34,120 nt of DNA from DATGMB01 sp035293845 (GTDB lineage: Bacteria; Acidobacteriota; Terriglobia; Bryobacterales; Bryobacteraceae). The notes under the pieces are model-generated. The model was not told the origin of the DNA and searched no databases. It saw only the letters and a program-made list of their open reading frames with translations. The stretch covers positions 1-34,120 of the forward strand of contig DATGMB010000158.1 in assembly GCA_035293845.1 (NCBI GenBank). Reading direction: 5' to 3'. This document shows positions 32,540-34,120 of the stretch, piece by piece. Within the stretch, counting starts at the first letter, position 1. Every line of letters begins with the position of its first letter. The translations under genes and the position numbers were made by a program.

Positions 32540-33217
32540 TCACTTCTTCTTCATTACAACCGAAACCGTGACCTGGGGCGAGCCCTCGAAGCGGACGTAG
32601 GGGTCGGCGATATACGCATTGACGCGGAAGGAGGCGCGGCCGATGGCGGTGGAGACGTCGATGGGGTCGGTGACGGCGTCCTGAACCTGGGCGACGCGGC
32701 CGGCGGGACCGGCGATGGCGAGCCGGCCGGGGTCGACCGAGTAGCTGGCGACGGAGTAGCCGTTGACGCCATCGAGATGGAAGCGTGGGAGGACGGGGAT
32801 GAGGCGGGTGGCGCGGCGGTCGAAATCGAAGCGGACCTCGGAGGGGATGGCGCGGATGAGGCGGACGCCCCGAGGCAGGCGGACGCTGCCGTATCCGATA
32901 GGGAAGGTGCGCTCGCCGGGCTGGACGCCGGACATATCGAGGACGACGGCGGGGCGGACGCCGGCGAGACCGAACGGTTCGAGGCCGCCCATATTGCGGA
33001 GGGCGCCGGCGGGGCCGTGGAGCTCGAGGGTGACGGAGCTCACGGGCTGGGAGCTGATATCGAGATCGTCGGGCAGATTGCGGAATTCGAGGCGGACGCT
33101 CGCGAAGGTGCTGAGCTCGGGCTCGGTGGCGACGAGGGCCCAGATGACGACGGCAATGGCCAGGGCGAGGAGCTTCCAGAGGAAATTGGCGGCAATCCAG
33201 CCGAGGACGCGGCGCAT
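32540..33217 (-). CDS. cdaR: YbbR-domain regulator of c-di-AMP synthase
   Basis: 225 aa from ATG 33217, immediately after the cdaA stop (no gap). One N-terminal helix (FLWKLLALAIAVVIWALVA) anchors it, and the rest lies outside the membrane. YbbR-like strands are seen in FASVRLEFRNLPDDLDI, VTLELHGPAGAL, RPAVVLDMSGVQPGE and LPRGVRLIRAIPSEVRFDFDR, with a second unit from RLIPVLPRFHLDG to the C-terminal FRVNAYIADPYVRFEGSPQVTVSV. In known systems CdaR binds and modulates CdaA. It has fewer YbbR units than the Bacillus protein, but the order cdaA-cdaR-glmM is conserved. Confidence 0.93.
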   Translation of the reverse strand: MRRVLGWIAANFLWKLLALAIAVVIWALVATEPELSTFASVRLEFRNLPDDLDISSQPVSSVTLELHGPAGALRNMGGLEPFGLAGVRPAVVLDMSGVQPGERTFPIGYGSVRLPRGVRLIRAIPSEVRFDFDRRATRLIPVLPRFHLDGVNGYSVASYSVDPGRLAIAGPAGRVAQVQDAVTDPIDVSTAIGRASFRVNAYIADPYVRFEGSPQVTVSVVMKKK

Positions 33218-34075
33218 TTAGGGCTTCACCCTTTCCGCGGGGCGGGTTTTATCGGCGTCCTGCGAGAGCGGGATATCGGCGGGGAACTGGTCGATGACCA
33301 TGGGAATGGGGCGCTGGACCTCGAAGTGGCGATTGACGCGTTCGAGCACTTCGGCGGGGGAGAGCCCCTGGACGAGCTCGCCGAAAGCGGCGACGGAGAT
33401 GCGGCCGGTTTCCTCGGAGACGACGAGCGAGAGGGAGTCGGTTTCCTCGGTGATGCCGATGGCGGCGCGGTGGCGGGTGCCGAGGGAGCGGGAAAGGGCG
33501 GTATTGGTGGTGAGGGGGAGGAAGCAGGCGGCAGCAGCGATGCGGTCGTTCTGGACGATGACGGCTCCGTCGTGGAGCGGGAGGCCGGGCTGGAAGATGG
33601 ACAGCAGGAGGTCGCGGGAGATGCGGGCGTCGAGGCGGACGCCGCTTTCGACGAAGGTGCGGAGGCCGATATCGCGCTCGAGGACGATGAGGGCGCCGGT
33701 CTTGGCGGCGGCGAGCTCTTCGATGGCGAGGAGGATCTCGTTGACGGATTCGGGCTTCCAGAACTCGCCGCCCCAGCCGAACCAGTGCTTGCGGCCGAGG
33801 CGGGCGAGGGTGCGGCGGATCTCGGACTGGAAGAGGACGATGATGGCGAGTCCGAGGTAAGGGACGATGAAGGAGAGCAGGGAGCGGAGGGCTTCGAGGC
33901 CGGCCCAGACGGCGAGGCCGTATAGCAGGACCATGATGAGAATGCCGATCAGGATGTGGCTGGCGCGGGTGCCGCGGACGACCATCAGGGCCTGGTAGAC
34001 GAGGAAGGCGACGACCAGGATATCGATGATGCCGGTCGCGGTGAGCTCCGGCAGCGATGGCAGGAGATGCGGCAT
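33218..34075 (-). CDS. cdaA: Diadenylate cyclase CdaA (membrane c-di-AMP synthase)
   Basis: 285 aa from ATG 34075; a TTG at 34087 is an alternative. Three helices (about 16-34, 40-57 and 66-83) precede the cytoplasmic DAC domain. The catalytic motif is DGA at about 169-171 (LPLHDGAVIV), and the second is GTRHRAAIGI (RHR about 201-203). It condenses two ATP to cyclic di-AMP, a messenger for potassium and osmotic control and cell-wall balance. It is the first gene of the cdaA-cdaR-glmM set. Possible promoter elements lie between 34076 and the window end, but I see no clear box. Confidence 0.95.
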   Translation of the reverse strand: MPHLLPSLPELTATGIIDILVVAFLVYQALMVVRGTRASHILIGILIMVLLYGLAVWAGLEALRSLLSFIVPYLGLAIIVLFQSEIRRTLARLGRKHWFGWGGEFWKPESVNEILLAIEELAAAKTGALIVLERDIGLRTFVESGVRLDARISRDLLLSIFQPGLPLHDGAVIVQNDRIAAAACFLPLTTNTALSRSLGTRHRAAIGITEETDSLSLVVSEETGRISVAAFGELVQGLSPAEVLERVNRHFEVQRPIPMVIDQFPADIPLSQDADKTRPAERVKP

Positions 34076-34120
34076 GGAAGTCGGCAAGTTTAGTTTAACT
34101 GGTGGAGCGGGTTGCGGGCG

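Overview
The window looks like a piece of a high-GC bacterial chromosome, most likely an acidobacterium of the Solibacter/Bryobacter kind. This is an inference from gene content: a PadR regulator paired with an ADOP-type ABC permease, a PQQ dehydrogenase, a protein of the acidobacterial/planctomycete 'SANRRNAKKSTGP' type, many PAS histidine kinases, and an apparent mix of Shine-Dalgarno and leaderless starts. No rRNA, tRNA, CRISPR, IS element or phage gene was seen. Most genes are ordinary chromosomal ones.

Layout. 1-6.6 kb, minus strand: a DUF885 metallopeptidase (cut by the left edge), an ADOP permease broken by a one-base frameshift, its PadR regulator with a very clear promoter and two palindromes, and a secreted PQQ-dependent glucose-dehydrogenase-like protein. 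6.8-10.4 kb, plus strand: a two-cluster ferredoxin, a STAS-domain protein and a CoA-disulfide-reductase-like flavoprotein in tight succession, then a DHH phosphoesterase and a Uma2-type nuclease-fold protein. 10.4-13.1 kb, minus: ftsY-ribD-ribE, coupled by overlaps. 13.2-16.8 kb, plus: an SDR/epimerase-like protein, two small proteins sharing a repeated C-terminal domain, a 67-nt near-perfect palindrome, and a GT-C-type membrane glycosyltransferase-like protein. 16.7-18.1 kb: a PhzF-like protein (minus) and a small exported Ig-like protein (plus).

18.0-26.1 kb, minus: one long, tightly packed transcription unit: SANRRNAKKSTGP-type protein, two TPR proteins, RNase III, then a glycan-type cassette (NAD-dependent epimerase, SAM methyltransferase, family 2 glycosyltransferase, DegT/DnrJ aminotransferase). 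Between the epimerase and the methyltransferase lies a roughly 690-bp tandem array, period 111-114 bp. Its unit appears to be a duplicated copy of the gene junction itself: the 3' tail of the epimerase, less 69 bp, plus the ATGA overlap and the first codons of the methyltransferase. This is the most unusual structure in the window. The epimerase also carries an in-frame TAG at codon 5.

26.2-31.1 kb: two large PAS histidine kinases tail to tail; the plus-strand one is a hybrid with a receiver domain and an exported OB-fold-like sensor region. 31.1-34.1 kb, minus: the conserved cdaA-cdaR-glmM set (c-di-AMP synthesis, its regulator, phosphoglucosamine mutase), with a strong inverted repeat between cdaR and glmM.

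Two window-wide observations: several genes have a TANNNT-like -10 box 6-7 nt before the ATG and no Shine-Dalgarno, which fits leaderless transcripts; and the plus strand changes from C-rich to G-rich around 15-20 kb irrespective of gene orientation.
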